In this document: in pieces, positions 34,051-43,240 of the stretch
How the letters are laid out: each line of letters begins with the position of its first letter
How positions within the stretch are numbered: position 1 is the first letter of the stretch
Assembly: GCA_020635535.1 (NCBI GenBank)
Contig: JACJZP010000005.1
Span: 1-64,000 of the forward strand
Direction: 5' to 3'
From: Flavobacteriales bacterium
GTDB lineage: Bacteria; Bacteroidota; Bacteroidia; UBA10329
Length of the DNA: 64,000 nt
Notes under the pieces: model-generated
Database searches by the model: none
What the model was told of the DNA's origin: nothing
Seen by the model: the letters and a program-made list of their open reading frames with translations, nothing else
Translations under genes and position numbers: made by a program

Positions 34051-37000
34051 CTATCTCATCAACGTAACATGGCCGCGATATTTGTGGCCATTGTTCTTCC
34101 AATCGAGCACGCTAAAGTAGTACACATAAACACCTTGTTCAACAGGGTTTCCCATGTACGTTCCATCCCATTTGTAATCAGGATCATTGGATTGGAAAAT
34201 GAGCTCTCCCCAACGGTCGTAAATGAACATGGAGTATTCCGTAAAACCTTCTCCTTGGCCAAAGAACTCCTCATTTACATCATCGTTGTTCGGGGTAAAC
34301 GTATTCGGGATGTAAAAGGTGAAGATGGGTTCTATCTTGACCGAGGCACTTATTGTGTCCATACAGCCATATTGTGTGGTAACATATTGGGTAACCAGGT
34401 ATTCCCCAACCACAGGCTCATAGCGGTGCACAGGATTTTCAACTTCGGCATAATTCCCATCATCGAATTCCCAGTACCACTCAGTTACGTTTTCAGAAGA
34501 TAGGTCAATGAAGCTGAACTCAGGGTCAAGCACATCGGTTATCCATGGTTCTGCTGCGAATAGAGCATCCGGTTTCGGGTATTCGGTAATGTAGTTCTCC
34601 ACTGTATCACTTGAAACGCAGCCATTTCCGGAAGTTGCTTGAAGAGAGACCGTGTATTGTCCAATTTCAAGATCGCCAAGATCCGTGTTGTTATATGTAT
34701 TCAATGGGTTCTGTGTGCTTATGGAACCATTGCCTTCACCAAGATCCCAAACGTATGAAGCAATGGCGTACGGTTCAGGAATGGAAACATCTTCAGAGAA
34801 AACCACCCTTAGTGGTTGGCAACCTTCGGTAACATCAGAAGTGAAATTCACCACTGGCAACGGATAGATTTCTACATCATGAATCACTGTATCACTGCAA
34901 CCCTTATTAGTGGTTGTCACCAAAGAAGTTGGATAGATCCCATATTGTGAATAAACATGGTTCGTGTTCTGATCAGATGAGGTTGTTCCATCTCCAAGAC
35001 TCCATTGCCAACTGACAATTGCATCATTCAGCTGATTTACAACCGTAGAAAGATCGTTGAACCAAGTGGTGTCGTTGAAGCAATTTTTTATCGAAGGGTC
35101 GAATGCTGAGTTTGGCAATGGATGAACCACTGCATTCCCAATGTTTACCTGATCAACACAACCAACCGATGTGGTTACGGTTAGTGTGGCATTGTAAAAG
35201 CCGAATTGGTTGAATGTTATCTGCGGGTTTTGAACTGTGGAATTCTGACCATCGCTGAATTGCCATGACCAATTATCGATCGGATAATTCCCGTTTGCTG
35301 AAGAAAGATCTGTGAAGGTGTTTGAGAGCCCGAGACAGACACTGTCGAATGTGAAAGATGCCGTGGGAACTGGAAATATCTCGATGGTCTGTGTTGTGTC
35401 GTCTGTACAGCCGAAATCTGAGGCTACTATGAGCTCGACATCAAAGAAACCGTTTGACGGATAATTCTGAGGCTGCGGAAATTGGCCTGATGCAGTTTGA
35501 TTGTTCCCAAAATCCCAGTTCCAGACCTGAATACTGCCCGTAGATATTGCTGATGCATCAACAAAAGTTATCTGTTTGTCTTGGCAGTCGTCATTGAACG
35601 TGAAATTGGCCATAGGAAGCGGATGTACGATTGCAGAGGAAGTCAGGCTGTCAACGCAGCCTTGATCGGAAGTAGCAATGAGTTGCACATCATAAGTACC
35701 ATCCATGGCATAAGTATGCGTGGGAGAAGCCGTTGAACTTGTGTAGCTATCACCAAAGTTCCAGTTGGTAGTTTGAATGTTTCCCGTTGGAATACTGCTG
35801 AGATTCACAAATTCCGATTGTTCGTTCAGGCAAACTCCCTGCACGGAGAAGTCCACAATTGGAAGGGGATGAACGACCACTATCACCGAGTCGGTCTTAA
35901 TACAACCACTGCTACTTGTAACAGTTACCGTGTAGGTTGTGGTTGCTGTTGGAGTAGCAGTTGGGTTTTGGGCGGTACTGTTGCTGATTCCTACAGTCGG
36001 AGACCATGAAAAAGTGGAGTTTGCTGCGCCTATTACGTTCAATTGGGCGGTTCCACCAATACAAAACGATGTATCGCCAGCTGCTGCAGCTGGGGAGGCT
36101 GGTAACTCGGTAATTGAGACAAAATCCGTGTCAGAACACGAACCAAACCAGGTTATCATTCTGAAATCAACATCCCCAATTGGATTGAGTGTTACGGTAG
36201 CTGTGTTGCCAACAACTTGATTGTTCGTTATATCGAACCACTCGTAGTCGTTGCCACCATTTCCGTTCAGTGTAACGGGGTCTCCAGCACAATACGGAAT
36301 ATCAGGTCCAGCATCTGCCACTGGTGTGGGGTCAATTGTTACAGTCACATCATCCGTTGGCGTTGGTACTGTAGATGCGCAGAAATCATTGGAGGTAACC
36401 GTGTAGGTTGTGGTAGCCGATGGAGATACAAAAATCGTGTCGGTGGTCATTCCGTTAGACCAAGAATAAGTGTGGTTTCCCGCACCACCTTGCGCATGCG
36501 CCCACAGCATGGCTGTTCCACCGCAGAATGCCGTATCACCGAACGCTTCAACCGTAACAGGTGAAACATCATTGATATAGATAATGATGGTGTCTGCGCC
36601 ACAAACACTTGTCTGTACTTCAATGATCACGGTTTCAATTCCTTCAACCGTACCGTCAAAAACAGGCTCTATCTGAAAGCTTGTGGAAAGAGAATTGGCT
36701 GGAATAGTGACGGATGTAGGAATAGTAGGGAAGTCTATGCCGTTGGTAGCTGTTCCGGTTATATTGTAATTCACCACATAATCAGTGGAAATGGTCTCAC
36801 TAAGCGTGAACGTTACGGTGGCATTTGAGCAGTTTTCGTAAGCCGTAGAGTCTGCAGTTGCCGTAGACGTGGTGATCTCCACAACCGCACTGGTCAAACT
36901 ACCTTCCTCCAAAAAAACGCCTGAATCCCAGTAGCCATCACCAGCATCCGCTATCATCAGCTTCAGATGGTAGGTTTCACAAGCCTGAACAACGGAGGTG

Positions 37001-37647
37001 GCAGTTAGGACGGTTGTGAATCCATCGTACTGAATGGTCGTCCCTCCAGCATTGTTAACATAGTATTGAGAGTAAGAGCCAGCGTTGATGTTGTCAATGG
37101 TAACTGGAATTGCAGTTCCAGGCACCAATGCAATGTTCTGCTGCCCGGCAATGCCGGGTCCGCTGATAAAGAATGCGAAGGCATCATTGAACCCGCTGCT
37201 TACCCATTCGGGGTATTCCTCAGAACCGAAAACATAATTGAATTCAATGCTATTTGAAAGTGGAATAAAGTCGAATTCCAATATGACCGCGTTGTAAGTG
37301 CTTGCACCTGCTAAACCATTAAGCTCGCTGGCTCCTGGTTGTCCGTTATCTTGACCTTCACCGCCAGTATTATTCGGGCCTGGAGCAAGCGTAACTGGAC
37401 CCGTGCACAGAACCACGCCACTGTTCATGCCAAGATTACTGGTTCCACTGAAAGTTCCAGCAGCATCTGGAGCACCGGTAAGCGTTGCGTTAGAAATCGT
37501 AATTCCCGGACCTGCCAGTGTCTGTGCCAAAGTGGTGGCGTTCAGTCCGCCAGTAACTGTTATCTGAGCATACCCCGTTTGCATACAAAACACCATCGCC
37601 AATATCAGGACCTGAATCCTCAATGGTAATGGAATATTCGAGTTCAT
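34051..37647 (-). CDS. Giant surface protein: choice-of-anchor L, Calx-beta-like, PKD, type B domain
   Basis: 1198 residues: signal peptide ending GYAQ, a choice-of-anchor-L domain (about 30-255, with GLNATTLAQTLAGPGITIS, FVFGSEEYPEW-like VFGSEEYPEW, and AFFISGPG), a Calx-beta-like domain (about 260-365), and Ig-like repeats. Five or six PKD domains with WDFGD/WNFGD follow, then a type B sorting domain ending KYRGHVTLMR. The ATG at 37647 gives a proper signal peptide; a TTG 12 codons earlier is less likely. It sits four bases upstream of the lectin gene and probably shares its transcript. Function is inferred as adhesion or matrix binding. Confidence 0.9.
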   Translation of the reverse strand: MNSNIPLPLRIQVLILAMVFCMQTGYAQITVTGGLNATTLAQTLAGPGITISNATLTGAPDAAGTFSGTSNLGMNSGVVLCTGPVTLAPGPNNTGGEGQDNGQPGASELNGLAGASTYNAVILEFDFIPLSNSIEFNYVFGSEEYPEWVSSGFNDAFAFFISGPGIAGQQNIALVPGTAIPVTIDNINAGSYSQYYVNNAGGTTIQYDGFTTVLTATSVVQACETYHLKLMIADAGDGYWDSGVFLEEGSLTSAVVEITTSTATADSTAYENCSNATVTFTLSETISTDYVVNYNITGTATNGIDFPTIPTSVTIPANSLSTSFQIEPVFDGTVEGIETVIIEVQTSVCGADTIIIYINDVSPVTVEAFGDTAFCGGTAMLWAHAQGGAGNHTYSWSNGMTTDTIFVSPSATTTYTVTSNDFCASTVPTPTDDVTVTIDPTPVADAGPDIPYCAGDPVTLNGNGGNDYEWFDITNNQVVGNTATVTLNPIGDVDFRMITWFGSCSDTDFVSITELPASPAAAAGDTSFCIGGTAQLNVIGAANSTFSWSPTVGISNSTAQNPTATPTATTTYTVTVTSSSGCIKTDSVIVVVHPLPIVDFSVQGVCLNEQSEFVNLSSIPTGNIQTTNWNFGDSYTSSTASPTHTYAMDGTYDVQLIATSDQGCVDSLTSSAIVHPLPMANFTFNDDCQDKQITFVDASAISTGSIQVWNWDFGNNQTASGQFPQPQNYPSNGFFDVELIVASDFGCTDDTTQTIEIFPVPTASFTFDSVCLGLSNTFTDLSSANGNYPIDNWSWQFSDGQNSTVQNPQITFNQFGFYNATLTVTTSVGCVDQVNIGNAVVHPLPNSAFDPSIKNCFNDTTWFNDLSTVVNQLNDAIVSWQWSLGDGTTSSDQNTNHVYSQYGIYPTSLVTTTNKGCSDTVIHDVEIYPLPVVNFTSDVTEGCQPLRVVFSEDVSIPEPYAIASYVWDLGEGNGSISTQNPLNTYNNTDLGDLEIGQYTVSLQATSGNGCVSSDTVENYITEYPKPDALFAAEPWITDVLDPEFSFIDLSSENVTEWYWEFDDGNYAEVENPVHRYEPVVGEYLVTQYVTTQYGCMDTISASVKIEPIFTFYIPNTFTPNNDDVNEEFFGQGEGFTEYSMFIYDRWGELIFQSNDPDYKWDGTYMGNPVEQGVYVYYFSVLDWKNNGHKYRGHVTLMR

Positions 37648-37873
37648 TATGGGCTTTCTCAACGGCTTCCTAAGGTATTGCAATCATCGGTGTCTTGCAA
37701 TTGAAAATTGGGATGTTTTAATAGTAAGACCACATTTACTGCAATTGGTTGTCAGCTCAAATCGGCAACTTTTCTTACAGCAATGATCAAGGACAAATTT
37801 CAAGTATGATATGCAGGGTCTGTTGGGTGGGTTTGTGCTGCTTAAAAAGGCTACTCGGTCAATTATACTCGCG

Positions 37874-37907
37874 TTGACATATACTCGCTCTATAACTTTT
37901 ACCTTTG
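37874..37907 (+). promoter_or_regulatory. Promoter for the TonB-dependent receptor
   Basis: TTG at 37874-37876, 23 bases, then TACCTTTG at 37900-37907, a perfect -7 octamer 19 bases before the ATG. The rest of 37648-37926 shows no other element I can support. Confidence 0.5.
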
Positions 37908-37926
37908 CGCGCTTACTTAAAGCCAT

Positions 37927-40227
37927 ATGACACGAATTTTCACCATTCTCGTTGCCATTTTCCTCTTAGCCGGTCATGCCGTATTGGCTCAAACTGGTAA
38001 GGTGAAGGGTTTTGTGTACGATAAGGAGAACGGAGAGCCTATTCTGTTCACTAACGTGACGGTTAAAGGTACCACCGTTGGTGCCGCTACCGACCTCAAC
38101 GGTTATTACACCGTTACCAACGTTCCAGTTGGAGAGCAAACGCTTATGGTTACGTATTTGGGCTATGATACACTGTTCCAAACGGTTACAATTGAAGCCA
38201 ATCAGTTGGCAAATGCCAATCTGTACATGACCAAGTCATCGGTAAAACTTTCCGAAGTACAGATCAGTGCCGAACGTCAGGAAGCATTGACCGAAGTAAG
38301 AACCTCGGTTACCAAGCTCACTCCTAAGGAAATGAAGCAGGTTCCTACTGTAAGCGGAGAGTCGGATCTGGCACAGGTTCTGCAAGTTCAGCCTGGGGTT
38401 GTTTTTACAGGAGATCAAGGAGGACAATTGTACATCCGAGGAGGTTCGCCAATTCAGAACAAGGTTCTTCTTGACGGGATGATCGTTTACAATCCATTTC
38501 ACAGTATAGGTTTCTTTTCTGTTTTCGACACCGACATTATAAAAACGGCAGATATCTACACGGGTGGTTACAATGCGGAATACGGAGACCGTATCTCATC
38601 TATTATGGATATCAGAACCCGTGGAGGAAACAAGGTGAAATTCGCTGGAAAAGTTTCGGCCAATCCTTTCGGGGCTAACGTACTTCTCGAAGGACCTATC
38701 ATTAAATTGAAGGAAGACCGCGGAGGTTCTCTAACTTATCTGGTCTCAGGAAAAACGTCCTATTTGAAGTACTCTTCCAAGGTGCTTTATCCCTACGTCA
38801 ATAACGGGAACGGCCTTCCGTTCAATTTTACCGATGTGTTCGCAAAGCTGTCTTACAACAGCACAAGCGGCAGTCAGGTCAATCTGTTCGGATTCAGCTT
38901 CAATGATCAGGTAACCTATCAGGCGGTCAATGATTATCGTTGGAATTCGTTTGGAGTGGGGGCTGATGTTCTTATCGTTCCGTCTGGGTCTCAGGTGTTG
39001 CTGAATCCCTTCTTCAACTACTCCAGCTACAGAATTCAACTTAGCCAGCAGGATGAAGATCCACGCATCAGTTCCATCGGTGGATTCAATGGAGGAATGA
39101 ATTTTACTTATTACTTCGGCAAAAGTGAGTTGAAATTCGGACCGTTCCTTCAGGGGTTTCAAACCGACTATAGCTTCACCAATGTGGCCAATGTGAAGAA
39201 ATCGTTTGTGGAGAATACCACAGATTTCGGTGTGTATGCTAAGTTCAAATGGAGTTGGAAGGATCGGCTTGTACTTGAACCGAGCTTCCGCCTGCATTAC
39301 TATGCATCGCTTGGTGTCGCCTCTCCAGAGCCTCGTTTGGGGTTGAAGTGGAATATTACCAAGTGGCTGCGTTTGAAGTACGCGTTCGGTCTGTTTGCGC
39401 AGAACCTCATTGCTGCCAATTCCGATCGTGATGTGGTGAACCTGTTCTACGGATTCTTGACCGCTCCTGACAATCTTCCAAGTGAGTTTGATGGAAAGGA
39501 AGTGAAAAACCCATTGCAGCGCGCCATGCACAACATTGTGGGTTTTGAACTGGATCTAGGTAAGCGTTTGACCTTCAATGTAGAGGGTTATCTCAAAAAC
39601 TTCCTTCAGTTGAGCAACGTTAACAGGAACAAGCTTTTTCCTGAGACCGATGCCAACGCACCAGATCAGCTGAAAAAGGATTTCATTATTGAAACGGGTA
39701 GGGCAATGGGTATCGATTTCGTACTCAAGTACAGCTACAAGCGTCTTTACCTGTGGGGTGTTTACTCTTTGAGCAAGGTTACCCGTTATGACGGTATAAA
39801 TGAATACTATCCATTGTTCGATAGAAGGCATAACGTTAACCTAATGGCTGCTTACACATTCGGTAAGAACCTTAACTGGGAGGCGAGCATCCGCTGGAAT
39901 CTCGGTTCTGGATTCCCGTTCACACAAACGGCTGGTTTCTACGAGAACCTTGTTTTCAACAACGGAATCAATACAGATTACACCACTCAGAACGGAACTT
40001 TGGGAGTTCAATACGGAGAGTTGAATACGGGCAGATTGCCTTATTATCACCGATTGGATTTCAGTGTGAAACGCAAATTCGAGATCGGCAGTACAACGCT
40101 TGAAGCTGTAATTGGTGTTACCAATGTTTACAACCGCCAGAATATCTTCTACATAGACCGCATCCGTTATCAAGTGGTTAATCAGTTGCCAATTCTACCG
40201 AGTTTAGGACTTTCTTGGCAGTTCTGA
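37927..40227 (+). CDS. TonB-dependent receptor with carboxypeptidase-like regulatory domain
   Basis: 766-residue outer-membrane transporter. The signal peptide ends AVLAQ. A CarboxypepD_reg-like beta-sandwich (about 24-105: GKVKGFVYDKENGEPILFTNV, GAATDLNGYYTVTNVP) precedes a plug domain (about 125-235, PGVVFTGDQGGQLYIRGGSPIQNKVLLDGM) and a 22-strand-type barrel. It lacks the length of SusC proteins (~1000 residues) and has no SusD partner, so a siderophore/cofactor or other small ligand is more likely than glycans. The ligand is not inferable. The O-methyltransferase begins two bases after its stop. Confidence 0.93.
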   Translation: MTRIFTILVAIFLLAGHAVLAQTGKVKGFVYDKENGEPILFTNVTVKGTTVGAATDLNGYYTVTNVPVGEQTLMVTYLGYDTLFQTVTIEANQLANANLYMTKSSVKLSEVQISAERQEALTEVRTSVTKLTPKEMKQVPTVSGESDLAQVLQVQPGVVFTGDQGGQLYIRGGSPIQNKVLLDGMIVYNPFHSIGFFSVFDTDIIKTADIYTGGYNAEYGDRISSIMDIRTRGGNKVKFAGKVSANPFGANVLLEGPIIKLKEDRGGSLTYLVSGKTSYLKYSSKVLYPYVNNGNGLPFNFTDVFAKLSYNSTSGSQVNLFGFSFNDQVTYQAVNDYRWNSFGVGADVLIVPSGSQVLLNPFFNYSSYRIQLSQQDEDPRISSIGGFNGGMNFTYYFGKSELKFGPFLQGFQTDYSFTNVANVKKSFVENTTDFGVYAKFKWSWKDRLVLEPSFRLHYYASLGVASPEPRLGLKWNITKWLRLKYAFGLFAQNLIAANSDRDVVNLFYGFLTAPDNLPSEFDGKEVKNPLQRAMHNIVGFELDLGKRLTFNVEGYLKNFLQLSNVNRNKLFPETDANAPDQLKKDFIIETGRAMGIDFVLKYSYKRLYLWGVYSLSKVTRYDGINEYYPLFDRRHNVNLMAAYTFGKNLNWEASIRWNLGSGFPFTQTAGFYENLVFNNGINTDYTTQNGTLGVQYGELNTGRLPYYHRLDFSVKRKFEIGSTTLEAVIGVTNVYNRQNIFYIDRIRYQVVNQLPILPSLGLSWQF

Positions 40228-40228
40228 C

Positions 40229-40873
40229 ATGGATTTCATTGCCAAGGAAATTGAGGCTTATGCAGAGGAATTCACACGTGAGGAAGGTGAGCTTCTCTCC
40301 GAGCTGAATCGGGAAACATACGCCAAGGTTATGACCCCCAGAATGCTTTCAGGGCATTTGCAGGGTCAGGTTCTCAGAATGTTCTCCCAGATGATCAAGC
40401 CGAAGAACATCCTCGAAATAGGTACTTACACGGGCTATTCTGCCTTATGTCTTGCTGACGGGCTGCAGGAAGGAGGAAAGCTGATAACCATTGATGTGAA
40501 TGAGGAGCTCCATGACATTATCATGAAGTATTTCCAAAGGTCGGATAAGGTGGGAAGTATTGATTCCCGAATTGGGAATGCGCTGGATATTATTCCAACG
40601 CTCGATATGGAGTTCGGCCTTGTTTTCATTGATGCGGATAAGGAGAATTACCCGAATTATTTCGACCTGGTGATCGATAAGGTTACTGTTGGTGGTTACA
40701 TCATTGCCGACAATGTGCTTTGGAGCGGTAAGGTGCTGGAGGATGATTCTAAATTGGATAAGGACACGCTGGCACTTAAACAGTATGTGCGTAAACTGAA
40801 AGAAGATCCGCGTGTTGAAACAGTGTTATTGCCGGTTCGAGATGGCTTGCTCATCGCTAGAAAATTGGCTTAA
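40229..40873 (+). CDS. SAM-dependent O-methyltransferase
   Basis: 214-residue class I methyltransferase of the caffeoyl-CoA/catechol O-methyltransferase type. SAM-binding motif ILEIGTYTGYSALCLADGL (about 53-71) and metal/substrate motif VFIDADKENYPNYFDLV (about 131-147) are seen, followed by GGYIIADNVLWSGKV. It likely methylates a catechol-like hydroxyl; the substrate is unknown. It starts two bases after the TonB receptor stop, suggesting cotranscription. Confidence 0.9.
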   Translation: MDFIAKEIEAYAEEFTREEGELLSELNRETYAKVMTPRMLSGHLQGQVLRMFSQMIKPKNILEIGTYTGYSALCLADGLQEGGKLITIDVNEELHDIIMKYFQRSDKVGSIDSRIGNALDIIPTLDMEFGLVFIDADKENYPNYFDLVIDKVTVGGYIIADNVLWSGKVLEDDSKLDKDTLALKQYVRKLKEDPRVETVLLPVRDGLLIARKLA

Positions 40874-40948
40874 TTTGGCCTTCATAATTCCTTAATATCT
40901 CGCTGATAGACACACCTTTCCTCTTCTAATTCATTCAGACTCTCCGAA

Positions 40949-42064
40949 TTGAAAAGGGCCATTGTGTCAGTCATTAACGACCTTTCTACCGACCAGCGCG
41001 TGCACAAACATTGCATGTTGCTGACGGAACTTGGATATGACGTGCTGTTGATTGGCCGAGTTACTTCCAGTAGTAAGGCATTGGATAATAGGCCTTATAG
41101 AATGCATCGTATGAGATTGCCATTTGAGCGAGGTCCGTTGTTCTACGCTTCGTACAACATTGGCCTTTTCATGAATTTGCTTTTCCGAAAGGTGGATCTG
41201 TTGTTCTCAAACGATCTGGATACGCTTCTACCCAATTTTCTTGTGGCTCGCATAAAAAGGAAACAGTTGATCTATGACAGTCATGAGTACTTTACTGAAG
41301 TACCTGAGCTGGTGCATAGGCCAAAAGTGCAGGGTGTTTGGAAACGGATTGAGCAATCAATCTTGCCGAAGTTGAAACATACACTTACGGTAAACCGATC
41401 CATTGCTGAACTCTATGAGAAGCAATATGGGGTAAAGATGGAAGTGCTGCGGAACGTACCACCGCTAAAGGACACTTTCGAAGTCAAGTCAAAGCCTGAG
41501 TTGGGTTTGCCCGAAAACCGTAAGCTCATTATCCTACAGGGATCAGGGATCAACATCGATAGGGGAGCGGAAGAGGCAGTAGAGGCAATGAAATTGGTAG
41601 AGAATGCGGTGCTTCTGATACTTGGTTCAGGGGATGTGATAGACCTGTTAAAGGCGCAGGTGGAGCGAGAGGGATTACAGAGCAAAGTGATGTTCAAAGG
41701 GCGAATGCCGTATGACGAGATGATGGCACACACAAGTTTGGCAGACCTTGGCCTTACGCTCGATAAGGATTCGAACATCAATTACAGGTACAGTCTCCCA
41801 AACAAGTTGTTCGATTACATACATGCAGGAATTCCAACACTTGGCTCTGATTTGAAGGAGGTAAAAAGCATCATTCAATCCTATGGAGTTGGTGATGTGG
41901 TTGATGAAGTGGAACCGCAACAGCTTGCAGAAAAGATCACAGAAATGCTCCATTCGCCAAGCGTGGATCTATGGAAGCAGAACTGCCTCAAAGCCAAACA
42001 GGAACTGAACTGGAACAAGGAATCTGAAGTGTTAAGAATTATGATCCACGCCATTAATGGATAA
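40949..42064 (+). CDS. Glycosyltransferase, GT-B fold (family 4 type)
   Basis: 371-residue retaining-type glycosyltransferase with an N-terminal acceptor half (IVSVINDLSTDQRVHKHCMLLTELGYDVLLIGR) and a C-terminal nucleotide-sugar half (KLIILQGSGINIDRGAEEAVEAM, LLILGSGDVIDLL, LPNKLFDYIHAGIPTLGSDLKEV), the latter being the E/D-containing donor-binding region of GT4 enzymes. Start is TTG at 40949; no nearby ATG fits the conserved N-terminus. It overlaps the next glycosyltransferase by eight bases. Probably acts in surface polysaccharide or glycolipid synthesis. Confidence 0.88.
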   Translation: MKRAIVSVINDLSTDQRVHKHCMLLTELGYDVLLIGRVTSSSKALDNRPYRMHRMRLPFERGPLFYASYNIGLFMNLLFRKVDLLFSNDLDTLLPNFLVARIKRKQLIYDSHEYFTEVPELVHRPKVQGVWKRIEQSILPKLKHTLTVNRSIAELYEKQYGVKMEVLRNVPPLKDTFEVKSKPELGLPENRKLIILQGSGINIDRGAEEAVEAMKLVENAVLLILGSGDVIDLLKAQVEREGLQSKVMFKGRMPYDEMMAHTSLADLGLTLDKDSNINYRYSLPNKLFDYIHAGIPTLGSDLKEVKSIIQSYGVGDVVDEVEPQQLAEKITEMLHSPSVDLWKQNCLKAKQELNWNKESEVLRIMIHAING

Positions 42065-43175
42065 GCACCTTCACATCATATCGTTCGATGTGCCGTTTCC
42101 AGCCAATTATGGTGGGGTAATTGATGTTTATTACAAGATCAAAGCGCTAAGGTCTCTGGGTGTAAGAGTGCATCTGCATTGCTTTGAATACGGAAGACAG
42201 CAGGCCAAGGAGTTGGAAGAGATCTGCGAAGAGGTTCATTATTATCACCGCAAGTCAAACAGGAGTTATCTCTTCAGAAGGAAACCGTTCATTGCAGCTA
42301 CCAGAACCTCCGAAGAGTTGATGCAAAGGCTGCTTCAGGATAACCATCCTATTCTATTTGAAGGTCTGCACACATGCTATCATTTAGATGATGAACGTCT
42401 GGAAAACCGTTTCAAAATCGTTCGGACACACAATATTGAGCATCATTATTACGGCAATCTGGCCAAGGTGGAAAAGGATCTTTTCAAGCGATATTATTTC
42501 CTAAATGAAGTTGGAAAACTGGAACGTTTTGAGCGGATTCTTTGCAACGCCCAGTTGGTTGCAGCCATCTCTAAACCTGACGAACAATACCTGAGTTCAC
42601 GTTATCCGAATGTGCATCATATCTCGGCATTCCATCCAAATAACAAAGTTGATATTGCCACCGGAATAGGTGATTTCTGCCTGTATCACGGAAATTTGGA
42701 AGTTGGGGAGAATAACCAGGCAGCACTGTATCTAGTACGCGAGGTGTTTTCCAATATTGAAGTTCCGCTTGTCATTGCAGGTAGCCGTCCATCGAGGGAA
42801 CTCAGAGAGGAAATTGCCAAACACAACCATATTGATTTGAGGGCAGGATTGAACACTGAGGAAATTCATGAGCTTATAAGAAATGCTCAGATCAATGTGC
42901 TACCAACCTTTCAGGCAACTGGTATAAAGTTGAAATTGTTGGCAGCCCTTTACATGGGGCGGCATTGTTTGGTCAATTCTTACATGGTTGAGAACACTGG
43001 TTTGGAAGGACTTTGCCGGGTTGAGGATTCCGAGAAGCGTTTTGCTAAGGCCGTTACCACTCTTTTTGAAACTGATTTCAGTGAAGATGAAGTATTGAAA
43101 CGAGAGGAGATTCTACATAGCAGATTCTGCAACAGGGTTAATGCAGAGAAATTGGTCTCGCTGATATTTGAATAG
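42057..43175 (+). CDS. Glycosyltransferase (GT-B fold), second of a pair
   Basis: 372 residues. The N-terminal HIISFDVPFPANYGGVIDVYYKIKALRSLGVRVHLHCF is the typical GT-B acceptor entry with a glycine loop (NYGGV). The middle has VRTHNIEHHYY, and the C-terminal half has DFCLYHGNLEVGENNQAA, PLVIAGSRPS, INVLPTFQATGIKLKLLAALYMGRH, matching the donor-binding half. Translationally coupled to the previous glycosyltransferase (ATGGATAA overlap), so the two probably act on one glycan. Terminated downstream. Confidence 0.86.
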   Translation: MDKHLHIISFDVPFPANYGGVIDVYYKIKALRSLGVRVHLHCFEYGRQQAKELEEICEEVHYYHRKSNRSYLFRRKPFIAATRTSEELMQRLLQDNHPILFEGLHTCYHLDDERLENRFKIVRTHNIEHHYYGNLAKVEKDLFKRYYFLNEVGKLERFERILCNAQLVAAISKPDEQYLSSRYPNVHHISAFHPNNKVDIATGIGDFCLYHGNLEVGENNQAALYLVREVFSNIEVPLVIAGSRPSRELREEIAKHNHIDLRAGLNTEEIHELIRNAQINVLPTFQATGIKLKLLAALYMGRHCLVNSYMVENTGLEGLCRVEDSEKRFAKAVTTLFETDFSEDEVLKREEILHSRFCNRVNAEKLVSLIFE

Positions 43176-43185
43176 AACACACAAT

Positions 43186-43218
43186 AAAAAAACCCGACCT
43201 GGAAACAGGTCGGGTTTT
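43186..43218. terminator. Bidirectional intrinsic terminator
   Basis: 13-base stem AAAACCCGACCTG/CAGGTCGGGTTTT (43189-43201 with 43206-43218) with a GAAA tetraloop. It serves the glycosyltransferases (plus) and the PA-domain gene (minus). Confidence 0.9.
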
Positions 43219-43240
43219 CTTCAAGAACATTCGGAAGATC

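Noticed and set aside
34069..34503. 144-residue plus-strand ORF opposite the type B domain
   Set aside because: Shadow of a strongly supported coding region; similar shadows occur opposite every type B domain in the window.
37684..37926. 80-residue minus-strand ORF filling the gap before the TonB receptor
   Set aside because: It spans the receptor promoter, lacks a recognisable motif, and its composition looks like translated intergenic sequence.
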